A DNA stretch of 64,000 nt from Apostichopus japonicus (lineage: Eukaryota > Echinodermata > Holothuroidea > Aspidochirotida > Stichopodidae): NCBI RefSeq assembly GCF_037975245.1, contig NC_092568.1, positions 11,185,501-11,249,500 of the forward strand, given 5' to 3'. The notes beneath the pieces were generated by a model that was not told the origin of the DNA, ran no database searches, and saw only the letters and a program-made list of their open reading frames with translations. A program made the position numbers and the translations under genes. Numbering within the stretch: position 1 is the first letter of the stretch; each line of letters opens with the position of its first letter. Shown here in pieces: positions 22,800 through 33,816 of this stretch.

Positions 22800-24138
22800 A
22801 AGGAGAGCAGTAACATCTTGCCCGCACTAAGGCGTGCCAGGTTTCTTTGGAACTGAATACCCTTATAGTCGATGCAATGGACCAATCAAAGACTGATCTG
22901 CCACATTTTGTCCAGAGTGAAAAGGATGTAAAACATCCACATCCACATAACAGGTCAGTACTGTATTATCATGGAGGTCTGTTTTACCTCCATGGTATTG
23001 TGAAGTGACCTAAGAGTGCACAAGACGGAAAGTGTTTATGTCATTATAAGTGTAAACATCACGTTTTCTGGTTTCCGAGAAATTGTAATCCTACAGTATG
23101 AAATTGTAATGTCATGTTGGTGTATAGTACAGTATGTATGTGCGTGAGCAGTATGTGTGTGTGGGTGTTTATACAGGGTGTTTGTTTGTATGATGCCTTG
23201 TTTTACAACACAATGTCTCAAGAGGGGAAGCTTGATTATCTTCATAAATAGTATAAGGATGGACACCTAAGGTTACAAGAAGTCTAGTGTTCCTATTGTT
23301 TTGGTTGAGGTCAAATCAATTCTGTTCTTTATTTTGTTGTTCTGATAAAGATTATGGCCTTAGTATCCATCAAATATTATGTGACTGTTTTGTTTTGTTT
23401 GTTAAAGCACATAGTAGGTTAATTATCAAACTTTATTTAATAGCAGAAAACAAGTAATAACAACCTCTTTATCATACATGTCAATGAAGTAGTATATATT
23501 CATTCTTCTCTTTCTTTTCAGGTGTCCTAATTCACACTAAAGGTCCATGTGACAAGTTTGCATATATGTTATGACTGATCTGAAGCATATCCAACATGAT
23601 TCAAACATGACCATTACATGCAATTTGTGGACACTAGTGAAGCACAAGGATACTCTTGGGAAGGATCTGTTTTTGCAAATGGATAATTGTTACAGGGAGA
23701 ATAAGAACCGCTATCTTCTGTCCTTCTGCCCTTCTGCTCCTTGCTTTTAGAGTTGAAGATCTTCAGAGTGGTGATATATATAAATGTTATAACTTTGCTA
23801 AAGAAGTTATTGAAGTATCTGACTATATTCAAGTTGGGAATATAGCAGCCGTAAACCTCATTGATTCAAGCACACGACCATACTTTGGAGAAGTCACTAA
23901 AATTTAAAAGGATGAGGTTATTTTACATTGGATGAAGGGATCCTGGACTGGAGACTGGAAACTGCTAGACTGTGGCCAAGGAAGAAATAAGCAGCCATAC
24001 ACACCATCAGTTTCTTTCCATTCCTTAATGTTCTGGGACTTTAATTTAACCCATAAAAATCGCCTTCCAAAGAGGGAAGTCTGTGACTTGAAAGAAAGAT
24101 ATGCAGCTATAGATAAAGAATTTGAGCTGAATAACTAG
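22800..24138 (+). pseudogene. Back part of a transposase-like (DUF7869-type) gene, broken
   Basis: Recognisable family motifs in order on the plus strand: IVDAMDQSKTDLPHFV (about 22863-22910), ending at a donor-like CAG/GTCAGT (22953/22954). An apparent acceptor TTTCTTTTCAG (about 23511-23521) is then followed by a segment reading GVLIHTKGPCDKFAYM. Next come NMTITCNLWTLVKHKDTLGK, DLFLQMDNCYRENKNRYLLS (about 23600-23720), and a C-terminal region to the stop at 24138 (KGSWTGDWKLLDCG; FWDFNLTHKNRLPKREVCDL). Frames change between pieces. The segment expected after the QMDNCYRENK block (the HTHEDID region of this family, as I recall it) is missing, so this is a pseudogene or a badly eroded element. 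The front part is at 11440-12384. Confidence 0.62.
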
Positions 24139-24246
24139 GAAACCTTATGTTTTACACATACTATTGATTGGGCAGTGTGTACTCTTATTTTCTTGCAACA
24201 ACTTGTGTAAAAGAAGATATGTAGTTTTGAGAAACACACACAATTT

Positions 24247-25275
24247 TGTTGGTGTATTGCTACACTTAACTGGTTGGGGCGTACTGGTACGCCCCAAAGA
24301 TATATACAATTTATCATAGGGGTGTATTTCTACTCTAAACTGGTTGGGGCGTACTGGTACACCCCAAAGATATATACAATTTATCATAGTGGTATATTTC
24401 AACACTTAACTGGTTGGGGCGTACTGGTACGCCCCAAAGATATATACAATTTATCATAGTGGTCTATTGCTACACTTAACTGGTTGGGGCGTACTGGTAC
24501 GCCCCAAAGATATATACAATTTATCATAGTGGTCTATTGCTACACTTAACTGGTTGGGGCGTACTGGTACGCCCCAAAGATATATACAATTTATCATAGG
24601 GGTGTATTTCTACTCTAAACTGGTTGGGGCGTACTGGTATGCCCCAAAGAACAATTTATCATAGTGGTATATTTCAACACTTAACTGGTTGGGGCGTACT
24701 GGTACGCCCCAAAGATATATACAATTTATCATAGTGGTCTATTGCTACACTTAACTGGCTGGGGCGTACTGGTACGCCCCAAAGATATATACAATTTATC
24801 ATAGTGGTCTATTGCTACACTTAACTGGTTGGGGCGTACTGGTACGCCCCAAAGATATATACAATTTATCATATTGGTATATTTCAACACTTAACTGGTT
24901 GGGGCGTACTGGTACGCCCCAAAGATATGTATATAATTAATCATAGTGGTGTATTGCTACACTTAACTGGTTGGGGCGTACTGGTACGCCCCAAAGATAT
25001 ATACAATTTATAGTGGTCTATTGCTACCCTTAACTGGTTGGGGCGTACTGGTACGCCCCAAAGATAAATACAATTTATCATAGAGGTGCATTTCTACACT
25101 TAACTGGTTGGGGCGTACTGGTACGCCCCAAAGATATATACAATTTATCATAGTGGTGTATTGCTACACTTAACTGGTTGGGGCGTATTGGTACGCCCCA
25201 AAGATAGAACTTATTACAAGTAGAGGTGTATTGCTACACTTAACTGGTTGGGGTGTATTGGAACGCCCCAAAGAT
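24247..25275. repeat. 70-bp palindrome-bearing satellite, about 15 units
   Basis: The unit is about 70 bp and contains ggggcgtactggtacgcccc (20 bp: two 9-bp complementary arms around TG), followed by AAAGATATATACAATTTATCATAG and TGCTACACTTAAC. The first palindrome is at 24276-24295 and the last at about 25250-25269. Spacing is mostly 70, with 63-73 in a few units. A few copies have a single-arm change. Reading frames across it are by-products of the repeat. It begins about 110 bp after the transposase-like remnant ends. Confidence 0.95.
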
Positions 25276-25897
25276 ACAAAAAAAATTGTACAATATATCC
25301 ATTTTGCCCCAAAATGACTATTTATCAAAAAATACTTGTATTTTATGTTCGCTTTGGGAAAATCATACCAAAAATAATCATATATTAAATTTTTGCTATG
25401 TTTTGTCAACTTGATTGATAAAAATCTTTCCTTTTGTTAGTAAGTGATGGTTTATTCAAAATTCAGTGAATGTTATGGCTAAATTGCTTAATTTGTTAGT
25501 ATCTGTAACAGCAAACTCTTTTAAGACATCTAATCCACCAGAATAGAGATAAAATGTTTATGTCTGCTCGTTTTACTATGAATTAACAAGGTAACACTGT
25601 TGTGTTAAATTATTCCATGTAAATGGCTATGTATCCTGCATTTCTGAATAAATGTATATTTACAGAATTTTACAAATAAGAAATGTTACATGCAAAGAAA
25701 TGAGAAAATACGCAACATATTTCAAATGTCATATTTTTCATGTACTTATACAATGCAAAAACCAGGCCTTGGTTAACAGACCACATTTCAACGTAAAAGG
25801 GTTGAATTCACTCGTACATCTTTCATTTTTCAGCTTTTACTTGGAGATAAAGTGAAAAGTCATATTTCCTTAATTACCCAAATGTTTCCTAGTCTCT
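25276..25897. other. AT-rich spacer between satellite and duplicate A
   Basis: No coding or repeat structure recognised. Homology with the 41.5 kb block starts at 25898 (TAAAGTTATTCCAACATT). Confidence 0.5.
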
Positions 25898-26709
25898 TAA
25901 AGTTATTCCAACATTGTGGTGTACGTAAAAAATAAAACAATAAAGGTCAGTGACATGATAAAGCTTGTGAAAACATTTGAAAATGAATAATTTCCTGGAG
26001 GTAACTACATCAAACATTTATTTCCAAACAATTGGCGTTAAAAAGTGTTAATTTTACACAGAATAAGTGTTATCAGTGATGGAAAAATGCCTTGAAGTTG
26101 GCACTAGTTAGTAAAAATACTTGTTGGAAGTTGGACAACAAGTGACTGCTTTTTGCATTTCTTGCATATCTGAGGACAGACCATATGACCTATGTGACAA
26201 TACTGACCTAACTCACATATTTTCATTATTCAAAACTTATTAAAACAATTCGAAAATAAAATGAAATTATGCAAATTTTAGATTAGGCACAGAAAGGAAT
26301 AACTAAAATGTATGCTAATGTTTTAATTCATGAAATTTTAGGAGTTTGCATGGCAAGACTTTTTTTCCTCCTTCTACGATTGCGATTTTTTTTTATTATT
26401 ATTACTCCACCTTAAGAAACCATTTAAAAAAACCGTCACACTTGCATGACCACATCACAGATGAGTAAGTTTGTCAAATTTACATTATTTACAAGAAAAA
26501 TTTCTGTTTTAGATTTTAAGTCCACGTCTAAAACTTAACAGGCAAATTTTGGAAATTGCATATGCAAAATCTATCTATCTTTTAAGAAAGAAAAAATGCA
26601 ACGAAATATAACAAACACTAATAAAAAAAAAATAAAGCACTATTTGGTATAAAGTATAGAATAGCTAATTCTACAGCACAAACAAACTTTTCTATTCTCT
26701 GTTTTTTCC

Positions 26710-26806
26710 TCAAAAAAATCCATTCCGGACTGCTGGCTTTTTGTCTTTTTTTCCTTCATGTATCAGCTGGTGAAATTCCTCAAGCTCCTTTACGCTACTT
26801 GACAAC
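26710..26806 (-). CDS. ERO1: ERO1 terminal coding exon, distal duplicate (copy A)
   Basis: An acceptor TTTCCTCCACAG precedes 26806. The exon supplies one base completing a codon, then 31 residues ([18 protein letters not shown], then a Lys-rich tail ending VRNGFF) and a TGA at 26712-26710. This is the ERO1 C-terminal helix (the SVKELE block of animal ERO1). It differs from copy B at one visible residue: copy A has ELEEF where copy B has ELEKF. The intact frame and acceptor suggest selection or a recent duplication. On the minus strand AATAAA candidates lie at about 26022-26017 and 26398-26393. Whether it is spliced into mRNA cannot be decided from DNA. Confidence 0.85.
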
Positions 26807-26994
26807 CTGTGGAGGAAAAACAAAAGATAACAAGGGATTTAACAGATCAGCAAGACCTAAACTTTGTGTTTACAACTACAGTATATCATCGAGGGTTAAT
26901 CGTAAGAGTAGCGGATTAAGGAGATTTCTACCCCCATCCAATTCTTTCATGATATTTAAGATCCACTAGTTTTGTGATATTTGGACTGCGATTC

Positions 26995-29560
26995 AAATCC
27001 ATAACTAATTTTGCTATTCCTAGCTGTGGCCAGTTGTTTCCTGCTATTCAGACTGCTACATGAATTCGTTACGATCTTTGCTGTTCCAAGCTGTGGCTGG
27101 TTGTTTCCTGATATTCAGACTGTTACAAGATTTCATAACGATGTTTGCTATTCCTAGCTGTGACTGGTGGTTTCCTGATATTTAGAATGTTACAAGATTT
27201 CATACCGATGTTTGCTATTCCTAGCTGTGGCCGGTTGTTTCCTGATATTCAGACTGCTACATGAATTCGTAATGATGTTTGCTATTCCTAGCTGTGACTG
27301 GTGGTTTCCTGATATTTAGAATGTTACAAGATTTCATAACGATGTTTGCTATTTCTAGCTGTGGCCGGTTGGTTCCTGATATTCAGACTGCTACAAATTT
27401 CATAACGATGTTTGCTATTCTTAGCTGTGGCCGGTTGTTTCCTGCTATTCAGACTTCTACATGAATTTGTAACGAACTTTGCTATTCCTAGTTGTGACCG
27501 GTTGTTTCCTGATATTCAGACTGCTACAAGATTTCATAACGATGTTTGCTATTCCTAGCTGTGGCCGGTTGTTTCCTGCTATTCAGACTGTTACCAAATT
27601 TCATAACGATGTTTGCTATTCCTAGCTGTGGCCGGTTATTTCCTGCTATTCAGACTGTTACAAGATTTCATAACGATGTTTGCTATTCCTAGCTGTGGCC
27701 GGTTGTTTCCTAATATTCAGACTGCTACAAGATTTCATAACGATGTTTGCTATTCTTAGCTGTGGCCGGTTGTTTCCTGCTATTCAGGCTGCTACATGAA
27801 TTCGTTACGATCTTTGCTGTTCCAAGCTGTGGCCGGTTGTTTCCTGATATTCAGACTGTTACAAGATTTCATAACGATGTTTGCTATTCCTAGCTGTGAC
27901 TGGTGGTTTCCTGATATTTAGAATGTTACAAGATTTCATAACGATGTTTGCTATTCCTAGCTGTGGCCGGTTGTTTCCTGATATTCAGACTGCTACATGA
28001 ATTCGTAATGATGTTTTTTGATGTTTTTTCCTGATATTCAGACTGTTACAAGATTTCATAACGATGTTTGCTATTCCTAGCTGTGACTGGTTGTTTCCTG
28101 ATATTCAGACTGCTACATGAATTACTACCGATGTTTGCTATTCCTAGCTGTGACCGGTTGTTTCCTAATATTCAGACTGCTATATGAATTCATTATGATG
28201 TTCGCTATTCCTAGCTGTGACCGGTTGCTCCTGATATTCAGACTGCCATAAGAATATGTAACAAAATTTGCTATTTCTAAATGTGACCAGTTGTTTCCTG
28301 ATATTCAGACTGCTACATGAATTCATAATGATGTTTGCTATTCCTAGCTGGGACTGGTTTAGCTTCATCCGTAATGAACCTAATAAAGTAAAGTCATGTC
28401 AACGGGGATAGATTAAAAATTTAAGTTGCTCTGTGCCTTCAGCCCTGTTACAAGATTTCCTAACGATGTTTGCTATTCCTAGCTGTGGCCGGTTGTTTCC
28501 TAATATTCAGACTGCTACAAGATTTCATAACGATGTTTGCTATTCTTAGCTGTGGCCGGTTGTTTCCTGATATTCAGACTGTTACAAGATTTCATAACGA
28601 TGTTTGCTATTCCTAGCTGTAACTGGTTGTTTCCTGATATTCAGACTGCTACATGAATTACTAACCATGTTTGCTATTCCTAGCTGTGGCCGGTTGTTTC
28701 CTGCTATTCAGACTGTTACAAGATTTTATAACGATGTTTGCTATTCCTAGCTGTGACCGGTTGTTTCCTGATATTCAGACTGCTACATGAATTCATAACG
28801 ATGTTTGCTATTCCTAGCTGTGGCTGGTTGTTTCCTGATATCCTGACTGCTACAAGATTTCATAACGATGTTTGCTATTCCTAGCTGTGGCCGGTTGTTT
28901 CCTGTTATTCAGACTGCTACATGAATTCATAACGATGTTTGCTATTCCTAGCTGTGGCCGGTTGTTTCCTGATATCCTGACTGCTACATGAATTCATAAC
29001 GATGTTTGCTATTCCTAGCTGTGGCCGGTTGTTTCCTGCTGTTCAGACTGCTACATGAATTCATAACGATGTTTGCTATTCCTACCTGTGGCCGGTTGTT
29101 TCCTGATATCCTGACTGCTACATGAATTCATAACGATGTTTGCTATTCCTAGCTGTGGCCGGTTGTTTCCTGCTATTCAGACTGCTACATGAATTCATAA
29201 CGATGTTTGCTATTCCTAGCTGTGGCCGGTTGTATCTTGATATCCTGACTGCTACGTGATTTCATAACGATGTTTGCTATTCCTAGCTGTGGCCGGTTGT
29301 TTCCTGCTATTCAGACTGCTACATGAATTCATAACAATGTTTGCTATTCCTAGCTGTGACCGGTTGTTTCCTAATATTCAGACTGCTATATGAATTCATT
29401 ATGATGTTTGCTATTCCTAGCTGTGACCGGTTGCTCCTGATATTCAGACTGCCATACGAATATGTAACAAAATTTGCTATTTCCAAATGTGACCAGTTGT
29501 TTCCTGATATTCAGACTGCTACATGAATTCATAATGTTTGCTATTCCTAGCTGGGACTGG
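26995..29560. repeat. 67-bp satellite array in duplicate A (intronic)
   Basis: The unit is 67 bp (gatgtttgctattcctagct, then gtggccggttgtttcctgat, then attcagactgctacatgaat, then tcataac). Clean spacing is visible at 28867, 28934 and 29001. About 85 bp of non-satellite sequence (28362-28447) interrupts the array. A near-identical phrase recurs right after the array (29557-29650), so part of the array and its edge were duplicated together (higher-order duplication). It lies between the two duplicated ERO1 exons. Because 67 is not a multiple of 3, open frames here have no meaning. Confidence 0.95.
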
Positions 29561-29903
29561 TTTAGCTTCATCCTTAATGAACCTAATAAAGTAAAGTCAT
29601 GTCAACGGGGATAGATTAAAAATTTAAGTTGCTCAGTGCCTTCAGCCCTAGATTTCTGACCTTCCAGTCTCAAAGATGAAGCCTCCTCACTACATGTTCA
29701 AGTCCTATCTACTTCAATGAGTTTAGTGTACATAAAAAAAAAAATATGGTCATAGGAGAATAGCCTATATGTAAACACAATTAGTGTCTATTTAGTCTGA
29801 TTGAATGCTTAGATTATAATATATTATCGCTGACGAGTCTAGATTTGAAGTTATCTACACGGCAAACAGTCTTGTGGCTCTCTTAGCTCTCATATCTTAA
29901 ACT

Positions 29904-30257
29904 TTGTTGTTACTTCATGTTTGGCTTCAGTTTAGAAACAATTTTTTTCTTCAATTATACAGAGGCAGACCAAAGACAATTACTGATGATGACATATTTG
30001 CTTGTAATTGCTGCTTAGATATTAATAGCTATCTACCTTGCAGTTCAATCTGTGCTAACATTATTCAGGTCAGAAATGATGGTTTTCCTAGAATAGGAAG
30101 TTTTTTATATAAAATGTATCGGAAATGTTGGTCTAATATGCAGGCTAGGGTATTTAAAGTCACAAATTGTAGCCCACCATTGCACTACACAATAACTTTG
30201 GAACAGGACACAAATCATGGCTGGTTAGAGCACAAACCGATAGAGCCCAAGACTTGA
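29904..30257 (+). other. Unidentified open segment, duplicated in A and B
   Basis: An open plus-strand frame of 117 codons includes [39 protein letters not shown] and, later, [20 protein letters not shown]. The frame is Cys-rich with protein-like composition. The paired region in block B (43835-44164) keeps most of it but is frameshifted after the FPRIGSF segment. It sits antisense to ERO1 in its last intron. I do not recognise the family; a decayed transposon ORF is the simplest explanation. Confidence 0.35.
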
Positions 30258-30366
30258 TGTCACTTCATAATGTCACTGACTTGTGCCACTGATACCCTAG
30301 CCCAAATTACTCTGTCCTTCTTCAAAATCTGTTTTTGATATTTTTTTTAATTTTGGTCATATTTAC

Positions 30367-30476
30367 CTGCCAAATCCATTAAAAAGAGACACTATTTCTT
30401 CCCTCTTCAGTCGTCGTGGTTTCCTTGTGGTTGCTGGTGTAAATAGTATTTTTAAAGCTGTACCGAGGCCTTGAGT
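30367..30476 (-). CDS. ERO1: ERO1 penultimate exon, distal duplicate (copy A)
   Basis: An acceptor CTTCGACAG lies before 30476 and a donor GGCAG/GTAAAT after 30367. The 110-bp exon encodes [16 protein letters not shown], then a basic stretch, then [12 protein letters not shown] and two bases of the next codon. [12 protein letters not shown] and REEIVSLFN are hallmark ERO1 C-terminal blocks directly downstream of the active-site exon. Both splice sites match copy B. Two residue changes are visible (an Arg to Thr and a Leu to Arg, read from B to A). The intact phase means it could replace copy B in a transcript. Confidence 0.87.
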
Positions 30477-30821
30477 CTGTCGAAGATGAAAGTGCATCAG
30501 TACATAGTCAAATGTAGCAAATGGTTGACCACGTTTGTTTGGACATATGAGAGGCCTTTTTTGTCAATGATTTCATAATCGGATCCAAACTAAAAAAAAA
30601 ATGAATTAAGAAAAATAAATATTTCAGCATATGAGAGATTTGAAGTGAAAAGGGTTCACACCAGTAGAATCATTGTGGCTTAAACTTAGGTCTGTGAAAC
30701 AAAGGTCCGATGTCTCTGAGTCCTGTATGCAAAGCAGGTTAGGCATAGGTACATCTGTTATCAACATATCATAGTCCTAGCACTAAGGGTTAACAACCTT
30801 GGTTATGAATTGTCAATTGTC

Positions 30822-33490
30822 GCTATTGTCAAATTTAACGCTAAATATGGTTTTGTAATGGGGGATTTTAACGTCGATCTTTGTAAGTCTAAAGCATCTG
30901 ATTTCTTAAATAATTTCACTTCGTGTGGTTTCAGTCCAACCATCAGCAAACCAACAAGAGTCACCAATAGTTGTAAGTCTTTGATTGACAACATCTTTAC
31001 TAATATAGGCTGTATTGACGAGTCGGTTAAGGTTGATACCTCTGGAATTTCAGTAACTGATATTAGTGATCACTTTCCGATTTTTAATCTAATATACAGT
31101 TCAACAGTGCAAAAGCGCTATCAACATTCTCGAGGAACTATTCAACTAGAAATGTTCAATGTTTTATTTTATCTATTTCCCAAGTCAATTGGGGCCATGT
31201 TTATAGGGAGAGTGACGTGAACTCAGCTTTTAACCCATTTCTTAATACTTTTAATGATATCTACAACAATAGCTTTCCTCTGATTAAAATAGGTCAGAGA
31301 AAGAAGAAAAACAACAATGGATCACCAAAGGTCTACTTCAGTCGATTAAATGTAAAAATAAGCTCTACAGACGTTATCTCAAACAACCTACACTTACAAA
31401 CAAAACTCATTACAATAGGTATCGAAACAAATTAACTCATATCATTCATATTGCGAAGAAAATGCATTATAAACATATCTTTGATAGCTCAAAAAACGAC
31501 GCAAAACGCACCTGGCAACACATTAATGACATATTGCAAAAGAGGAGAAACGATACTATATATCCTGACAAGTTTATTGACCGCAACAAATACTTGACGA
31601 ATCCTTTAAGCATTGATAATGCATTCAATGACTTTGTTACCGATCTCGGCCCGTCACTAGCTAGAGGCATTCCTAACATTGGTCACGCAGAGAACTGCTT
31701 AGTAGACAGAAATCTGTCTTCTATTTTTTTCTCACCAATTAGCTACTGTGAATTCACAAAGATCGCATACGATTGTCTGAACCCTAATAAATCTGCTGCA
31801 TACGATGGTTTGCGACCAGCTAGTGTCCGTAGAGTAATTCCTCACATAGCGAAGCCTCTTGTTTATGTTTTCAACGCCTCTTTTATGCATGTCATTTTCC
31901 CCGACAAGCTAAAAATCGCCAAAGTTATCCTGCTTTTCAAGAAAGGTGACCAAACTCAGTTTATAAACTATCGTCCAATTTCTGTATTGCCCTGCCTTTC
32001 AAAAATTATAGAAAGACTCGCATTTAACAGAGTACAAAACTTTTTAGACAAGCACAAAGTTCTTTCAAACAGTCAGTACGGATTCCGCCCAGGGATTCTA
32101 CCGAAACTGCTCTTGTAGATGCTATTGACAAATTAAACAAAGCTGCCGAGAAGAAAGAGACTTCGATTGGAATCTTCTTAAACTTGGAAACTTATCCAAA
32201 GCTTTTGACACAGTCGACCACAACATTTTACTGCGCAAACTGTCACACTATGGAATTAGGGGACTTCCGCTCAATTGGTTCGATAGTTACTTGACTCTCA
32301 GGCAACAATACACTCACTATAATAATACAGACTCTGACCTGGCTACTGTTCGTTGCGGGGTTCCCCAAGGTTCAATCCTTGGCCCACTTCTGTTTATTAT
32401 TTATGTAAACGACATATCATCTCTCTCACGAAATTCTTCATTAGTTCTTTTTGCTGACGACACGAACATTTTCTTTTCAGACGATAACCCTATAGAAAGG
32501 TCTCTTTGTTCTGAACTAAAAGCTTATTGTGATTGGTTTGCAACTAATAAGCTATCCTTAAATATCAGCAAAGCAAACTTTATGGTATTTAACAAACTTA
32601 AGCATTACAACGATTATAGTTTCAACATTAACATCAATGGTCACACTCTGAATTCTATTAGTAAGATTAAATTTCTCGGGGTAATTATTGATTGTAATCT
32701 CAATTGGCAAGAACATGTCCATAGTTTATCCTTACAAATTACAAGTGGAGTCGGTATTATTGGTAGACTTAAATATGTACTGCCAAAGAGCGTTCTTCGC
32801 ACTTTGTACTTCACTTTGATATATCCGCACTTTACTTATTGCAGTACTGTATGGTCGTGTTCCAGGCAATCTTACTTGAAACGTCCGTTTCTTCTGCAGA
32901 AACGAGCTGCTCGACATACTTTGTCATTGTGGCCCCCGTAATCACACTGATATTCTATTTAAAACATTTAATTTATTGAAACTTCAGGACATAATCAATC
33001 TAGGAACTGCTTCAATCACATCATCTGCTACCAGACGCTCTCTCTAACTTTTTCACAATCAATTCCCTCATTCATAACTACAATACACGGAATCCTCAGC
33101 TTCTTTTGCATACTGTAAATCGCACTTCTCCCCACTCAAGGCTTCGTTATCGTGCCACTAATCTTTGGAACTCAATACCCAAGGCAATAAGTGATAAGCC
33201 TAGCTTAAAATCTTTTAGGTGTAACTTCAGTAATTACGAAGGTGATAGTTGTAAAGGGAGACAACTTACAGCAAGAATGCTCTTGCGAGCATAATCTTAA
33301 GCAACCTTTTGTGAATAAGAAGATTTCATGGAATCCGGTTTTCTTTTACTGCTTGCTTCGAAGTCATCGATAGTATCGGTGCATAAGCCTATTGTATATT
33401 TACGTCTTGAAAGGAAACGGCATTCTTACTGCTTGCTGCAATGTAAACAAAGACATTGAAGCGTGAACTTCTTGTAAATAAAGATGTTTA
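30822..33490 (+). pseudogene. CR1/jockey-like LINE, 5'-truncated and frameshifted
   Basis: Pieces in several plus-strand frames follow ORF2 order. First is the end of an AP-type endonuclease (VMGDFNVDLCK at about 30855-30890; TRVTNSCKSLIDNIFTN; DISDHFPIF at about 31060-31085). Next are RT blocks at 31462-32118 (AKVILLFKKGDQTQFINYRP, LPCLSKIIERL, SQYGFRPG). Then 32291-32941 has GVPQGSILGPLLFIIYVNDI and LVLFADDTNIFF. Last is the C-terminal LWNSIPKAISDKPSLKSF segment at about 33160-33220. Frame breaks occur near 31220, 31440, 32118-32290 and 32941, so it is inactive. The 5' part of the endonuclease and ORF1 are missing. A tail of the type TAAATAAAGATG is near 33475-33487. It abuts the end of duplicated block A. 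Confidence 0.88.
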
Positions 33491-33612
33491 GATCCGTTGT
33501 TCTAATGAGAGCAAAACAAGATGAACAGAGATTTCGTTGAAGGCAGTGTCGTTCATTGTTACCAATAGATTGTATCCAACCAACAATACCAAGTTAAGCT
33601 CGTAGAAAGTTA

Positions 33613-33690
33613 ACTCGTCAAATGGTTCAGTGGTTAGAGCAGTGGACTAGTAACCTGATGAACTGAGTTCGACTCCATCAACGATTATAC
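33613..33690 (+). repeat. tRNA-derived SINE head
   Basis: A box-A-like TGGTTCAGTGGTTAGAGCA and a box-B-like GAGTTCGACTCC lie about 30 bp apart in tRNA-like order. The D-arm and T-arm pairings are partly preserved, but the anticodon stem (around GGACTAGTAACC) pairs poorly. This reads as a tRNA-derived SINE or tRNA pseudogene, not a functional tRNA. It lies between two LINEs on the same strand. Confidence 0.65.
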
Positions 33691-33739
33691 ACGTTTAATA
33701 ATTCTTTTTCTCTTTCAGCAGTTCACTCTGAAGTCTTGA

Positions 33740-33794
33740 TATATTAATTCAACCACATTCAACCACAAAATTCAACCACATTAATTCAACCACA
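33740..33794 (+). repeat. Micro-repeated 5' junction and left target duplication of the L1/Tx1-like LINE
   Basis: The word TTCAACCACA occurs four times in 33740-33794, spaced 10-14 bp. The last copy, TTAATTCAACCACA (33781-33794), is identical to 36481-36494 immediately after the LINE 3' end. It is therefore the left target-site duplication. The extra copies upstream suggest slippage or template jumping during integration. Confidence 0.85.
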
Positions 33795-33816
33795 AAAGAG
33801 AAGAATTAGGGATTTA

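Larger units (their letters stand above)
25898..30821 (-). repeat. Duplicated block A (distal copy of the ERO1 3' end)
   Basis: This matches block B (41541-44803) in the same orientation. It begins at TAAAGTTATTCCAACATT and ends at GAATTGTCAATTGTC, where B continues into a SINE and A breaks into a LINE. Both blocks contain the last two ERO1 exons, a long stretch of conserved 3' flank (e.g. 26030-26700 against 41670-42340), the 67-bp satellite in the intron, and an unidentified open segment. Block A is longer (4.9 against 3.3 kb), mainly because its satellite array is expanded. Confidence 0.92.

Noticed and set aside
24145-24459. Open frames across the 70-bp satellite
   Set aside because: Pure satellite translation on both strands.
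27279-29571. 61-62-codon frames reading FAISSCGRLVPDIQT-like peptides
   Set aside because: They are the 67-bp satellite read through. Frames do not persist because 67 is not a multiple of 3.
30481-30590. Extending ERO1 exon copy A upstream of 30476
   Set aside because: Sequence upstream of the CGACAG acceptor is open in copy B but frame-broken in copy A. The known ERO1 junction (LQ/TQGLG) places the exon start at the acceptor.
33613-33690. A functional tRNA gene
   Set aside because: Box A and box B are good, but the anticodon stem and part of the acceptor stem do not pair. It lies among retroelements, so a SINE head is more likely.
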